A stretch of 64,000 nucleotides of DNA from contig CAJNYU010004611.1 of NCBI GenBank assembly GCA_905331475.1, positions 1-64,000 on the forward strand, given 5' to 3'. Below, piece after piece: positions 23,421-35,471 of this stretch. Made by a program: the position numbers and the translations under genes. The notes under the pieces are model-generated. The model was not told the origin of the DNA. It worked only from the letters and a program-made list of their open reading frames with translations, and searched no databases. Source of the DNA: Rotaria socialis. Its lineage: Eukaryota > Rotifera > Eurotatoria > Philodinida > Philodinidae. Position 1 is the first letter of the stretch. The number at the start of each line of letters is the position of its first letter.

Positions 23421-24337
23421 ACAAATTTTCTTTTTTCTGTCTTTATTTCGGACATAGAATAGACGGTGGTACAATGAGTTGTAAAGACATGTATTGCTTA
23501 TCTGATGATGAAAACAAAATATATACGCGCCTTTCTCTTTTTCTTCTTCTTTTACTGTGACAAGGACTACGTTCGTCCATGACAATAACGAAGCGTGATG
23601 ATACATCGTACACTGCATTTCTTAAAATATACCAGTATGATAGATATAAAGAGATTTGGTCAGCGTTCATTTCCATATAGGACAAAGAGAAAGAAAGAGA
23701 AGCGATGCCATTTTTTCATTTGTTCATTCGCCGTGAATTGTGATGATAGAAAAAATGTCTCATTGTTTTCATTGGTGATGAATAATGACACGGTCAAATA
23801 GAGAAAATGAGCATATATAGATATATACGGTATACACATGAATTAATTCAGAAGTTAGATTTAATCATTGAAGTGAATACTTACGAAGATCCCCTAGTTC
23901 CTCGTTTCTTTTTGAAATGACTGCTCATTTTTTTGTTCAGAATTTAGAATGAAATCATATACCCCATTGTATGACACGATCAGAATGCATACCTAACGAA
24001 CTTACTCAATATCAAGAAAAATTTTTAATTTGCAATATAGAACTCTGAAGAGTATTTTATTATTAAATAAATAACAGAAAACGCGTCAGTGAAATTAAAC
24101 TCTGCATTGTATTTAATTATTTACTATTTCATTTTCGACTTTAGCCGATTGCTGGAAAACAAGAGTTAAGACTAGCAGATTGATTTGTCTTTTCGTTAAG
24201 AGATAGGTTGATCTATTTTTGAATTGATTTACTCACATTCGTTTTCTCTCTTATCTTCTACCTGCCTCTTTAACAGTATCTCTATTTGTGTTTCTATATT
24301 TGTTTTTGTTTCATTTATGTCTATAAAGGTGCTTGTG
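23421..24337. other. intergenic region upstream of GH51 gene
   Basis: AT-rich sequence containing short open frames on both strands that look accidental. No RNA gene or repeat was recognised. Confidence 0.4.
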
Positions 24338-26492
24338 ATGAAGCAAGTAATATGCAATTTTTTCTTTTTCCCTTCGATTACAACTATTTAACTTAATTGA
24401 TACCTAGATCACTCTACCATTGGTTGGTTTCATAGCTTGTTTGATCATAAAAATATCGTCTGGTTGGCCTACCGTGAATGAAAACAATATTAATGTTGTT
24501 TCACTCAATATTGACAATGCAAATACCGGTCAAAACATTCCATCTACAATGCATGGCGCTATTCTCGAGACAAATATCAATAGGGATGATGATGGTGGTT
24601 TATATGCAGAACTGATCTACAATCGCGCTTTTCAAGGTGAGTCATTTTCCTATTATATCTATATATATATATGCGTACAGCAAATTCTGATCTGCTTATA
24701 ATGCTTAGAAAAGGGTGGATCACTCGATGGATGGTCATCATTTGGACAAGGATCAATTGCTCTTAATACTTCTCAACCTTTGTCAAGTGCTTTACCGGTT
24801 CATTTGAGATATTCGCTCATTGAAAACTCAACTTCACCTTCTGGTTTCAGAAACGGTGGCTTTTATGGCATCAATATTCAAGTTCAAAACTATACGACAA
24901 GCTTCTTTTATCGATCATTAGGAGAAGCATATGTAGCAGGTGGTCAACTCAGTATTGGATTCAGCAACTCTACTGGTCAAATGACGTATGGTTTATCTAC
25001 AATCAATGTATCCATAATTCCTGCTGATAATTGGTTTCATTTTTCGTTTACTATTCCTGTCTTTAATAATACTTCATCGGTCAAAAACGTTTTCTTTGTT
25101 GAATTTCCTCCAGGTTCCAAGGGTGACTTTGAATTTAATCTTGTTTCCTGTTTTCCACCGACTTACAAAGATCGAGTCAATGGTGCTCGCAGGGATATTG
25201 CACAAGCTTTTGCTGATTTAAAACCTGGCTATGTTCGACTTCCAGGTGGTAATGATCTTGAAGGTCATACCATTCTTGAACGTTTTATTTGGAATAATAC
25301 TATTGATCTTCTTGAGAATCGTCCAGGAAGACGAGGAACATGGACAGGTTACAATACTGAAGGTTTCGGACTGATTGAATTATTAACTTTTGTTGAAGAT
25401 ATCGGTGCAATACCTGTTCTAGCAGTTTACGCTGGATATTCATTAGATGGAAAAGCAGTACCTCAAGATGAACTTCAACCTTACATTAATGAAGTTATCA
25501 ACGAATTAGACTTTTTGACTGCCTCTGCGAGTAACAATAGTATGGGCGCTTTACGCGAACGTTTAGGTCGTAGCGAGCCATTTGATATTAAATATGTAGA
25601 AATCGGTAATGAGGATTTTTTTGCTGCAAGTTCATACAGTTACCGTTGGCCAGCTTTTTACAATGTTCTTTCTCAACGATATCCTAATATTACTTTTATT
25701 GCTACGACAACCAAATCTATTAGCTCTCCACCAGCTGTTGATGATCACGATTATCAAGTGCCATTGTTTTTTATACAAAATTTTCGTCGTTATGAAAATA
25801 TTCCTCGACCAAGTCCAAAAGTACTTGTAGGAGAATTTTCAGTCATCAATGATGATGATTCACAAATTAATAATCCATTTGGAGCAGGTCGACTCGATTA
25901 TCCATCTATTAAATCGGCTGTTGCTGAATCTGTCTATCGAATCGGTTTTGAACGTAATTCAGATGTCATTATTGGTGGCTGCTATGCTCCAGTTCTTCAA
26001 AATATTTTCAATACACAATGGACACCAAATTTGATTGTCTTCAACGATAGTTCAGTCGTTAAATCAACATCATATCTGGCTCAAAAAATGTTTGGTCAAA
26101 ATCTTGGTAATATTATTCTCAATTCCACTGCTACCAATAGTAGCTTCACTCATCAATCGGTAGAAAAAGGACAGGAAGGCGATGGTAAACTTGGTAATCT
26201 TTACTTTGTTGCAACAAAACGCACCAATGACAGCATGTTAATCCTTAAACTAGTAAATGCAGATCAGAATGATATTTATATTAGAGTACAAGTTCAAGGT
26301 ACAACTCTCTGCTGTGAAGGTTTCATGGAAATCTTGACAGCTGGCCCAGGTGTTGATCCGACAACAGTACAGAATACTATGGTTAATCCAAATGCTGCAT
26401 CGATTGTCAGACGTCCTTTTTGGTCAGTCGGTGGTGCATTTTCAATCACAATCCCTTCGTGGAGTATTTTGGTTGTTACTCTTCCTATTTAA
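24338..26492 (+). CDS. secreted GH51 alpha-L-arabinofuranosidase
   Basis: Three exons (24338-24346, 24408-24636, 24709-26492) join in phase to 673 residues. The first exon gives only MKQ. The next continues the signal peptide (ITLPLVGFIACLIIKISSG). The catalytic region has the GH51 landmarks: RLPGGNDLEG, the acid/base Glu in VEIGNEDFF (residue ~381) and the nucleophile Glu in LVGEFSV (~455). An N-terminal carbohydrate-binding-like part and a C-terminal beta domain flank it. The enzyme would release terminal arabinofuranose from arabinan or arabinoxylan outside the cell or in the gut. The sequence is of the eukaryotic (fungal-like) GH51 type with many N-glycosylation sites. GH51 is absent from most animals, so acquisition from fungi or bacteria is likely, with small 5' introns gained since. 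All key residues are present. Confidence 0.9.
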
Positions 26493-26590
26493 TTTTTTTG
26501 TCAAACTTTGCTCGAAAATAAAAGAGTACACCTTTTCTATCAAAATATTGATTTTTAGCATGAAGTAGTTTAACGACTGTAAACAGAGAA

Positions 26591-26696
26591 CGTGTAGGTG
26601 TGGGTGTGGATGTGGATTTAAATATGTTCCTGATACAACCACAAACGGATCCATGTCGAGATACACACCAACACGTACATCGAGTCACCCACACCC
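26591..26696. repeat. TGTGGG-like inverted repeat between convergent genes
   Basis: GGTGTGGGTG (26597-26606), within a longer GT-rich run, is exactly complementary to CACCCACACC (26686-26695). The loop is 79 nt. It lies just downstream of the GH51 stop and before the 3' end of the F-box gene on the other strand. Confidence 0.5.
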
Positions 26697-27459
26697 CAAT
26701 CTCAACTTTTCGTTCTTGTTCAATTTTATTTTAACGTACTCTTTGATAATTATCACGGAAAAACTTAATGTGAATATAAATCTTCTATTATCATGTGTAT
26801 CAGTAATTGATTTGTTCTGTTTATATAACTTAAGAGAACAATTTTACAATGAAGAATAGACAACAGATAAACATTCAATGATTGCTAAATACTATGTTAT
26901 GCCTTTTCAATCGATGCTTTATTCTATCTCTAATCCAACTGACAAATACAAATTAAATTAAATCATTTTTTGCCTACAGTTTATTGCTAATAGGTTGACA
27001 ATGATATCTAACATATTCTTCTTTTTATTTCTTATTTATACAAGTTATGAATATGAAATATCAAAAGCATTTTTATGTTCATCATGATCCTGAAAAGAAG
27101 ATGGATCTTAATTCAGAATTTAAACCTAACACATAGCCTACTGCAAAACATTATGCTTAAACAAGTGAAATAGATACAACATAATATAAATATTTATCCA
27201 CATCAAGATTATCAATAACTATAACAACAACACCACTAACTACACCGATACCAATATGTGATCTAAACTATTGTTTTTGAATACAATTATTTTTGAAACG
27301 CTAAATACATAACAATCAAACTTTGTTGTTGAATCATTAAAGAAAACATTTTTCTTCTACTTATATTAATTTAATTTTATCTAATCAGCATGATCAATGT
27401 ATATTCAATCTTCTCGTACTATTTGCTTTTATTGACATAAATTTTAACAAAAGTAATAT
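26697..27459. other. AT-rich 3' intergenic region
   Basis: No gene or repeat was recognised between the GH51 hairpin and the F-box gene end. Confidence 0.5.
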
Positions 27460-29280
27460 TTACAATAAAGGAAAATACTCATGAAAAGTTTTTGGAGGTA
27501 CAAACACCCCCTTTATACAAAGGCTGGTCAATTTACTACAAGTGAGACGTGTAGCATCATTAGTAAAATTGTTTGTGACCAGAACGAGTGATTCATAGCC
27601 GATCTTAAGGTCCAAAAAACAAGGTAAATGACAGTGCATATCGACGAGAAACTGCTCAGCATAATTTGCACGAGCACCATTAAGATCGAGATAAATAAGA
27701 TGAGGAAATATGATCAATGGCGTCGATTGTTGCTTGTCCTTCTGCGGTTCATCATTAATGATACCCAACTGTTTCAATAGAGGAAAACTTTGAGAGATGA
27801 CATTGAAGAAGTTATGCTCAAAAGGACAGCAGTCGGTCATTATCAAGGATAGAACACTATCAAATAGTCCACTTTGAAAAGAATTATTTAGAAGATGCAA
27901 ACTTTTGAATTGATATGGCAGCGAATAGATGTGACATCTACTTTTGAATTCATATGGTAATGAATAGCTATGACATCTCCGTTTATTTTTTCTTGTGAAG
28001 TTTTCAATATGTGAAGCAACTGACCCATATTCTTTTCTGCTGAAACTACGCTGAATATCTTCATTTGACGAAAAAGCAATTTCAACATTGTTCTTATCTA
28101 CATTTGTGTGTATGTTGAAAGTAAATTTGTTTAATCGTGGCATGTAAATAAGAATATCATCATATAATTCACTACCATCAATATAATTCTTGTTACTTCG
28201 TATTATTGACAGATATAATATCAATTCTTCAAGATTTATCATTCGTTGAAGTAATGGAATAATTAAATTGTCACATACAAATAAATGTCGATATGATGTT
28301 AATGAGAAGTGTTTCAATTTGGGAAGCTTTTTCTATAAAAAAAAATTATGTTTAACTATCGAATTCGCTGTTGTTTTTTGCTCGAAAGGGAAGAATTGAC
28401 AATTATACTAACGGTATTATCGATAGTTCCTGATGTATATGAAATTATTTGTACACCTATAATCAATGTTGATAAACAATTGAAACGTCCGTCAAGTAGA
28501 TAAAGGCAATCGTCGAAAGTTTTCACATTAATTTTCAATGCAGTCAAATTTGAAGACTTGAAATTGGTTGATGATAACTCAAAAGTACAGAGCGTTGATC
28601 GATGAAACAATTGGCAAAAACTTAATTTGATTAATCGTTTACATAAAGATAAAATCAAAGCAAACATAACTCCAAGAGTTTCAGGAGGTGGTTCTGTTGG
28701 CTTATCCTGAACATCAATTTTAAGACATGTAATTTGTTCAATAAGAAGTTTGCGAAGAATTGTATTACCTTCAATTCATAAACAAAAAAAGATAAACAAT
28801 TATTAACTTATTTCCAATGATTTCACTATTGTATTAAAAGTAACGTAGTTTACTTGCTAAGTAGTTGAGAAGTACTTCTTCTGGAAAATCCATAAGTGTT
28901 AACGAATAAAGTTGAGGAGAATTGACAGTATGAAGAACACGCTCCATTGAATATTGTTCGATAACGAGTTCATTTACCTGATCATAAATTCGAGGTAATA
29001 TATTTTTACAAATTCCATCAAGAACTTGATTGACTATTGAGTAGGTACGATCATAAAATGATTTCATTGTCATAGAGGTCATATTAAGATTACGAATATA
29101 AAATGGATCAAATACTAATTGATCAAATCGTTGAGTAACATCCATAAGTGAATACAGAACATCGACCATATTCAGTTTTTTAAAAATAATGAATAAAATT
29201 TCATTGGGCAAATCAAGTATATTGAGATGATTGCCATTCGAAATGTTCATGTCTAATTCATCCAGTTCAATCGCGTTCAT
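27460..29280 (-). CDS. F-box protein with LRR-like C-terminal region
   Basis: Three exons, 29280-28854, 28768-28413 and 28332-27460, add up to 1656 nt in phase (551 residues). Residues ~20-60 form an F-box (ILDLPNEILFIIFKKLNMVD), which would bind Skp1 in an SCF ubiquitin ligase. The rest is a series of Leu-rich segments (LTALKINVKTFDDCLYLLDG, FPHLIYLDLNGARANYAEQF and others) resembling irregular leucine-rich repeats that select substrates. The donor of exon 2 is GTTAGT, as also seen in RIOK2. Such F-box/LRR proteins are numerous in bdelloids. The substrate is unknown. Confidence 0.75.
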
Positions 29281-29830
29281 TTATATTCACATATTTTTTT
29301 TCTCATTACCATCTGAGACAACAATGAAACGATAAATATTCATGCCATTACAATAGGCTATGATGAACGGATGCTGCCCTTTTTTCTTTCTGTCAGGCAT
29401 CCTCTTTCGTTCATTAACAGCTCATCTTTCTTTTGCCACAATCTTTTTCATGTATTATATGCTTTTTATAATACACAAGTAATTCGTCGACTTCAAAGTT
29501 TTCACTTAATTCAATTGTGAAAAGTCGTAGTAAGGTTGTGTAGCGAAATGTTTACGCGATATGATTCGATATTATATCTGATAGACTAAAAGTAATCTTT
29601 CCCGAATCCTACTGTCATATTTAAATATTTTTGCATTCTAACTTAAAATTGAATGTCAACATTTACAATACCATTTGAAGTCCAAGATCTGTCAGACGAA
29701 TATCTCACTCATCTATTCATAGGTAGATATTATAATATAAAGAGACTTGAAAGGTAAGTAGTCCTCATCAAAATATCGTATTTGAAAAGTTAATAATCAA
29801 TGTATCATCTCTCTTTGTTGATAATTGATC
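29281..29830. other. intergenic region with a possible short 5' exon
   Basis: ATG at 29653 starts MSTFTIPFEVQDLSDEYLTH and runs to a good donor (GTAAGT at ~29754). No matching downstream exon was found, so it is either a lone exon of an unrecognised gene or chance. Confidence 0.25.
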
Positions 29831-29940
29831 GGTTCTCTCAACTTTGGCCGAAAGGAAAAATGTCGAAATGGAGTAAAGCGCCACCTGCACTGATATTTTT
29901 CTTTTTCGACATTTTTATTTCGACCAAAGTTGAGAGAACC
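29831..29940. mobile_element. 110-bp hairpin MITE
   Basis: GGTTCTCTCAACTTTGGCCG... on the left (29831-29868) is the inverted copy of ...CGACCAAAGTTGAGAGAACC on the right (29902-29940), about 37 bp with a few mismatches. The spacer is only ~33 bp. There is no coding capacity. No clear target duplication is seen. It abuts the fructosamine-kinase remnant. Confidence 0.6.
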
Positions 29941-29944
29941 AAAG

Positions 29945-30360
29945 AAGTTCCAGATCTACACTGACGCCCTGATCGACTTGGATTTGATATTAATAATTAT
30001 TATATAAATACAGAACAAGATAATACCCGGCACGACGATTGATGCACCCTTTTCTATCGAGCAACATTTTAAATCCGTTGTACAAACAATGAAAATCGAT
30101 CCTCATTTGATTAGTGATCATGCAAACAATATGGAATTGATTCTTCTTTGTGAACGACTTGTTCCACATATAATATCGCTGTTTGTATCAAATCAAGTTC
30201 ACATTCGTTCTTGTCTTTTCCATGGTGATTTGTCTAGTCAAAACTATAATGCTCAAAGTATTTATTCAAGCATATTTTGATACTATTGGTGGTCCAATAG
30301 AAGGATAAGAGATGCACTTTGGACTGTATAATCTTCTTAGATTGCTCAGATCTACTTGAT
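29945..30360 (+). pseudogene. FN3K: fructosamine/ketosamine-3-kinase remnant
   Basis: Pieces of the family appear in order but in shifting frames: RLGFDINNYYINTEQDNT (~29970, the family's FGF....G...QDNTW region), CTxFF/IEQHFKSVVQTM (~30045-30090), SCLFHGDLSSQN (~30215, the catalytic HGDLxxxN) and IQAYFDTIGGPIEG (~30265-30305). A stop replaces the expected Trp after DD. A frameshift follows, and the FDP..YYGH segment after the HGD motif is missing. FN3K phosphorylates fructosamines on glycated proteins to trigger their repair; this copy cannot do so. Confidence 0.6.
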
Positions 30361-31883
30361 AAATGGCGGTCATTGGCCTTTCAATCTGTCACTAAACTTT
30401 CAATAGATTGTGGTGTCTGGACATCATCTTTAGTTCGATTTCCTTGTGAAATTCAAATGCAAATTGACACGATTAAATTACCTTTGTCGATAAGTAACAC
30501 AATCCAAAACAAGAACGTCATTCTTGTTTAAAGTGGTAACTTTTCTCCAATTCATTTAAATCATCTTGAAGTGATGGATTTTGTTTGAGAAAACACTCGC
30601 AAAATCGCCATAGGACTTTGAAATTCCATGTGGTGATTTTTATTCATCACCTGAAAGTTGGATTAAACAAAAATTACCAGAAACTTACTTATGTAACGCT
30701 TACAGAGAAAGTTGACTTATGCTAGTGACTAAAAGTACACACAGGATGACTAATCGAAGTTGTTCATCACCAGATAGACACTCAAAGAATATAGTCGAAG
30801 CAATTTGCAACTTATACGGTGAAAACTTAGAGATCACATTGATTCAACATCTTCTTACCAAGTCAGATGATGAAAATGATACAAATATGCGTCAAAGCCT
30901 TGAAAATCTTCTTCCATTTTGTTGTATTGAGTATATTTTAGAATATAAGCTAAGAAAATGGTTCAAGTCTTCTGAACTTAATTAAATAAATATTTGTAAT
31001 AAATATTGACATTGTTTACAACATCAAAATTGATGTCATTAATGCTTTGACGAAATAAAACAGTAATATATCTCATGGTCATAAAAGCGTTTTTCTTCTT
31101 TAGACAATAAACTTGTCTCATGATTTAATAAAAATCTCCTTTTTCAGGTAATACTTGAATGTGTGATTGTTCGTATTTCAAAATGGATTCTAATCATTTT
31201 AATGATTTTTTACTTTGCTGTTACATTAGAACAACAACAACCATCAAATCAAATTGAACCACAAATAGTTTCATTAACAAGACATAATAATTTAACAATA
31301 GAAAGAAATTTTCGATGTCCACTTTCTTTCTATCAGCTTACAAATTAACCAGTTCAAACATGATAAATCTGCCAGGACAAAAATAATAATGATGAACACG
31401 ACAATGATATTTGTAAAAAAAAAAAAACACATGATAATATTAATATTAAAATAGTTGAACTCAGGTCAGCTATTTATTATTTTGATCGAACATTTGGATC
31501 GACAATATTGACAACTTGCTGTACTTTATTTCGAATTACAGATATGAACTTGTTTCATTAACATGTAATAAACCTGACTACTGTATTTGAAGGATCACTG
31601 AGAAAGCCTCAACTTCATAACTGAAGTTGAAAGAAAAAACAGAATCTCTAAAAAAAAAAGACAAAGCACTTCCATGTGGAAAAAAAAGATGTTCTATCAA
31701 TGGAATATCTTTATACTCTCCATGAAATTACTTCTCTCTACACAGAAATTAGAGTATAGAGTAGATAATCTTGGCAAAATTTTATTTTAATCTATCAATA
31801 CTACATTATAAACAGTTTTATGTTACGAGTGCCAGATTACGACGAATATCGTGCTTTATCAAGTCACTGATTTCTGAAATGTT
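30361..31883. other. region with unrecognised short open frames
   Basis: Two open stretches on the plus strand are protein-like but unidentified: 30719-30985 (NIVEAICNLYGENLEITLIQ, 88 codons) and 31163-31348 (a hydrophobic start, WILIILMIFYFAVTLEQQQ, then 40 residues). The second could be a signal peptide plus a short secreted peptide, preceded by a TTTTTCAG acceptor-like site. Neither has a supporting family. Confidence 0.25.
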
Positions 31884-32243
31884 TCATGTGTAATGACGAT
31901 TCTTTGCAAATCTTTGAATTTGATGAAAATTTATGTGTCGATTAGTATTTGGCGCAATCCAAGGCAAAAAAGCAACCAATTCTTCTATATTGATTGCACC
32001 TGAATAGTACTTATCAAGTAAACGAAATACTTCAGCCATGTCGTCATGCGCCTGCCGAACAAACATGAATGGCATATTTCTTGAAGATATTCTTCCATAG
32101 TCAGGTCCGTTAACATATATTCTGCGAGTAAAACGACTACCATTATTAGCATGAGTATCTTCAAATTTATATTCGACGTCAATGATTTGAGAACCATCCC
32201 AATTTAAAATTTTCAGTTCATAATTCGTGTGTTTCGATGGCAT
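31884..32243 (-). CDS. small EF-hand-like protein of unknown function
   Basis: ATG at 32243 (MPSKHTNYELKILNWDGSQI) gives 119 residues; an alternative start lies 10 codons upstream. The first half looks beta-rich (YELKILNWDG...VEYKF). The second has a helix-loop-helix, AEVFRLLDKYYSGAINIEEL, resembling an EF hand whose loop lacks several Ca-binding acids (DKYYSGAINIEE). A TATA-like TATATA lies ~40 bp upstream. Intronless. The function is unknown; Ca binding is doubtful. Confidence 0.5.
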   Translation of the reverse strand: MPSKHTNYELKILNWDGSQIIDVEYKFEDTHANNGSRFTRRIYVNGPDYGRISSRNMPFMFVRQAHDDMAEVFRLLDKYYSGAINIEELVAFLPWIAPNTNRHINFHQIQRFAKNRHYT

Positions 32244-32273
32244 AGCGATCAAAATCTGAAGTTTTAACAGCAT

Positions 32274-33007
32274 GAGTATATAAGATTCTCTACGTTTTCC
32301 CTTACCGACTTTGTTTCTTGAAAAAATACTGATGAAATCTATAGTAAGTTGTTAATATTTGTAGAATTCTCAACAAAACAATAGTCAGTGTACGCACTAC
32401 GACATACTTTATATAGTGCGCATCCTGTAGTGTACATATTTACTTCGTTCTTGATATAACCAGGAAACGAAAACATACATTTTTGCCCCGAAAATAGGTA
32501 TAATGTGTATGACTATGCGTATGTTTTGCTTCGATCAATATTAGTTTCGATGATACCATGAATTATTTATGAAAAACAACGCTTGGAAATCAATATTTAA
32601 TTATTGTTGAGGTGAATTTTAAAGCATCATATTGATATATTCAAGAAAAAGTAAGACAAATTTGTTTAAGCGTAGCAAATATTTTACATGCTACATATAC
32701 ACAATTTTAGCTATTTCTCTGTGTAACGGATATACTTTCAGTTCAGCTATGAAGCTTAATTTTGTTTCTTGAACAACATAATCGTAAAACTCGTGTCGTG
32801 ACTATTCTGTTATATTCATAGAAGTTAAAATGAACCTCACAATGTACAATGCTAAAGATATACGTATTACTTGATCTCACAGGGTTCTATTGTGTGAAAT
32901 TACAGAGGTACGATTGCCATTATTCTCTTATCATTCGAAGTGTGCACGTGTGCTTGAGTAAATATAATAGTTGCAAGAAAGATACGATAAATATTTTGCT
33001 ACGCATC
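32274..33007. other. intergenic promoter region of sphingomyelinase gene
   Basis: Divergent promoters of the EF-hand-like gene (-) and the sphingomyelinase gene (+) must lie here. Apart from a TATATA at ~32280, no element was recognised. The frame of the sphingomyelinase is open upstream of 33008, but that part has no signal peptide or saposin features. Confidence 0.4.
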
Positions 33008-34909
33008 ATGATGTTTTTTGGATACTTGTATATTGACACAATTTTTCTTCTGGTTTTATCAGGTTCGAACACTTTTCCCATTGTGAAAATTATTACTCAG
33101 CCGATTGAATTAACTCCATGTGAATTATGTAATCTTGTGCTGCCGATCGCAAAAACTCTTATTGCGCGAAATGAATCGTTATTAATGGAAGAATTAGGCA
33201 TAATAATATGTCAACAACTCCATCTTGCTGACGATGCAGTATGTGCCGGCATGATCAATGAATACAATTATGTACTTATTGAAGTACTTCGCTTTAGTCC
33301 TTTATCAACATATGAAATATGTGGTGTAGCATTTGGCTGTCTACCACAAGCTGATATACCTGTTCTTCGATGGAATGTAACACTTCCTCCATCGAGTCAA
33401 TCAGCACCATCGTTAGCGGCTCTTTCAGCTGATGATCTACCATCTCAATCTATTCTCTCAGTTCTTCATCTAGCAGATCTACATATTGACATAGAATATA
33501 AACCTGGTTCAAATGCTGATTGTGGTCGGCCACTCTGCTGTCGCGATGGACTGCCAAAACCAGGCGAAACAGGTGCAGGTTTTTGGGGTGATTATCGTAC
33601 ATGTGATCTACCACAATGGACTGCCGAAAGCATGTTAAAATATATTGTTCAAAATGAAGAACAAATTGATTTCATCTATTTCACTGGTGACATCGCACCG
33701 CATGACGTATGGCAGCAAACGCAAGATAAAGATCTCAACGAAATTTTCTTTACAACTCAATTATTGACAGAGACATTTCCAAATAAAAAAATATATCCAT
33801 GTGTTGGTAATCATGAATCAGCACCACCAGATCTTTTTCCAACCACTAATGCTACATCATGGCTTTATTCCACCTTAGCTAATCAATGGATTGATCAATT
33901 TGGACTTGAAGAACAAACAAGAGATACTATTCTTAAAGGCGGCTACTATACGACAACGATCGTATCAAAGCTTCGTTTAATTTCATTAAATATGAATTAT
34001 TGTACGGAAAATAATTATTGGCTTTTTATTAATTCAACAGATCCGTTAGGTCAATTGCAGTGGGTAACTATATTATTTATTTTTTTTCTTCTAATAACTT
34101 CGTAAAATTTATTCGCAGTATAAAATTGAACTTTTTTATTTTCATCTTACAGATGATCGAGTGGCTTCAATATGCTGAAGAACATCTAGAAAAAGTTCAC
34201 ATTATTGGACATCATCCACCACGAATGTGTATGGTATCATTTAGTTGGGCTTATTATAGTATTGTGAATCGCTATCAATCGACGATCACTGGTCAATTTT
34301 TTGCTCATACTCATTTCGATGAATTTATGCTTTTCTATAACGAAACAAATGCTACACAACCAGTGAGTTTTGAAAAAACAAAATGTCATAGAACATATAA
34401 ATGCTACTATTTTTTTTATTTTCCAAGATTTCTATTGCTTACATTACACCTTCATTTACAACTTATCCAAACGTCAATCCAGGCTATCGAGTATATGCTA
34501 TTGATGTAAGAAGCTTTTGAAAATTTCTAACTGCATTTTTATTTTACTAATCTTAAAATATTTTTATTATATTCTATAGATTGAAAATTCGGTATCAGTA
34601 CTTGATCATCGAACAACGATTCTTAATTTGACAGCTACGAATCTGTACAATAAAACTGTATGGACTGAAGAATATTCGGCAAAATCAGCTTATGATATGA
34701 TAGATCTATCTCCACAAGAATGGAATAAATTCGTATTACAATTGGAGAATGATATAGACGGTGAAACGATGGGATTGGTATATCAATACTTCATGAAATC
34801 AGCTACTACAGGTGCAGCTTGTGATCGAATGTGTCGAAAGAAATTAATTAATTGCAATTTAAAAACTGCCAGAGCACAAGATGCAACATTTTGCTCTGAA
34901 ATTTCATGA
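33008..34909 (+). CDS. acid sphingomyelinase-like phosphodiesterase (saposin B + metallophosphatase)
   Basis: Four exons, 33008-34063, 34153-34362, 34428-34505 and 34580-34909, join to 557 residues. MMFFGYLYIDTIFLLVLSG is a signal peptide, chosen over the upstream open frame. Residues ~37-112 are a six-Cys saposin-B domain (PCELCN...CQQL...CAGM...CGVAFGC), which extracts lipid. The calcineurin-like metallophosphatase follows with all metal-ligand motifs: LHLADLHIDIEY (~152), TGDIAPHD (~226), VGNHES (~266), IGHHPP (~369) and FFAHTHFDEF (~400). The C-terminal Cys-rich helical part completes the fold. The enzyme cleaves sphingomyelin to ceramide and phosphocholine in lysosomes or outside the cell, with two zinc ions. 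The usual GHTH is AHTH here, keeping both histidines. Confidence 0.92.
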
Positions 34910-35471
34910 GAGATACTGAACTTCTCGATCTATAGAAACTATAGTATCATTAGAAAAACTTTAATTGTCTTAATGTGTTGTTGTTTTACTAGTGTTAATG
35001 ACTGATAGACATATGTGGAGAAATATCATAATATGAATTGTTTTGCAATCGTGATTCGGAAGTTAACTATTATGGTATTTCTCTTCGAAACTCACTGCAA
35101 CATTCTCAAGAAAGGCACATGGGCCGTAGTGCTAGGCAAGAAGAATATTGGACTACAATATCTTTAACGCACTCTAATATGCCCATATAACAAAAAACAA
35201 ATGATTAGAACATGCGCTTATCGTGTAAAGAACTCTAGTCAATCGAAGTACCAAAATAAATAATCCCCTGAATACTTTCACGTGTATATCGGCATCCGGA
35301 TTTGTTTACTTTCTCCTGCTGTCAGAAGAAATCCTAGTAATTTTATTCACGAAACTAAAACGTTCGAAATCACTATGTTTTTCAATTTTATTAGAAAACA
35401 GAAAAAACGCAAACATGCATTTATTTTATCGTTTCAGCTTACATCTGATTTTATGTTGTTCCATAAAATAT
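34910..35471. other. intergenic region between convergent genes
   Basis: 3' flanks of the sphingomyelinase and DHHC-PTP genes. No hairpin of the TGTGGG type is seen here. Confidence 0.5.

Noticed and set aside
23443-23685. 80-codon minus-strand frame near the DPY30 remnant
   Set aside because: Parts look protein-like, but no family, no splice link to the DPY30 exon and a highly basic simple-sequence tail.
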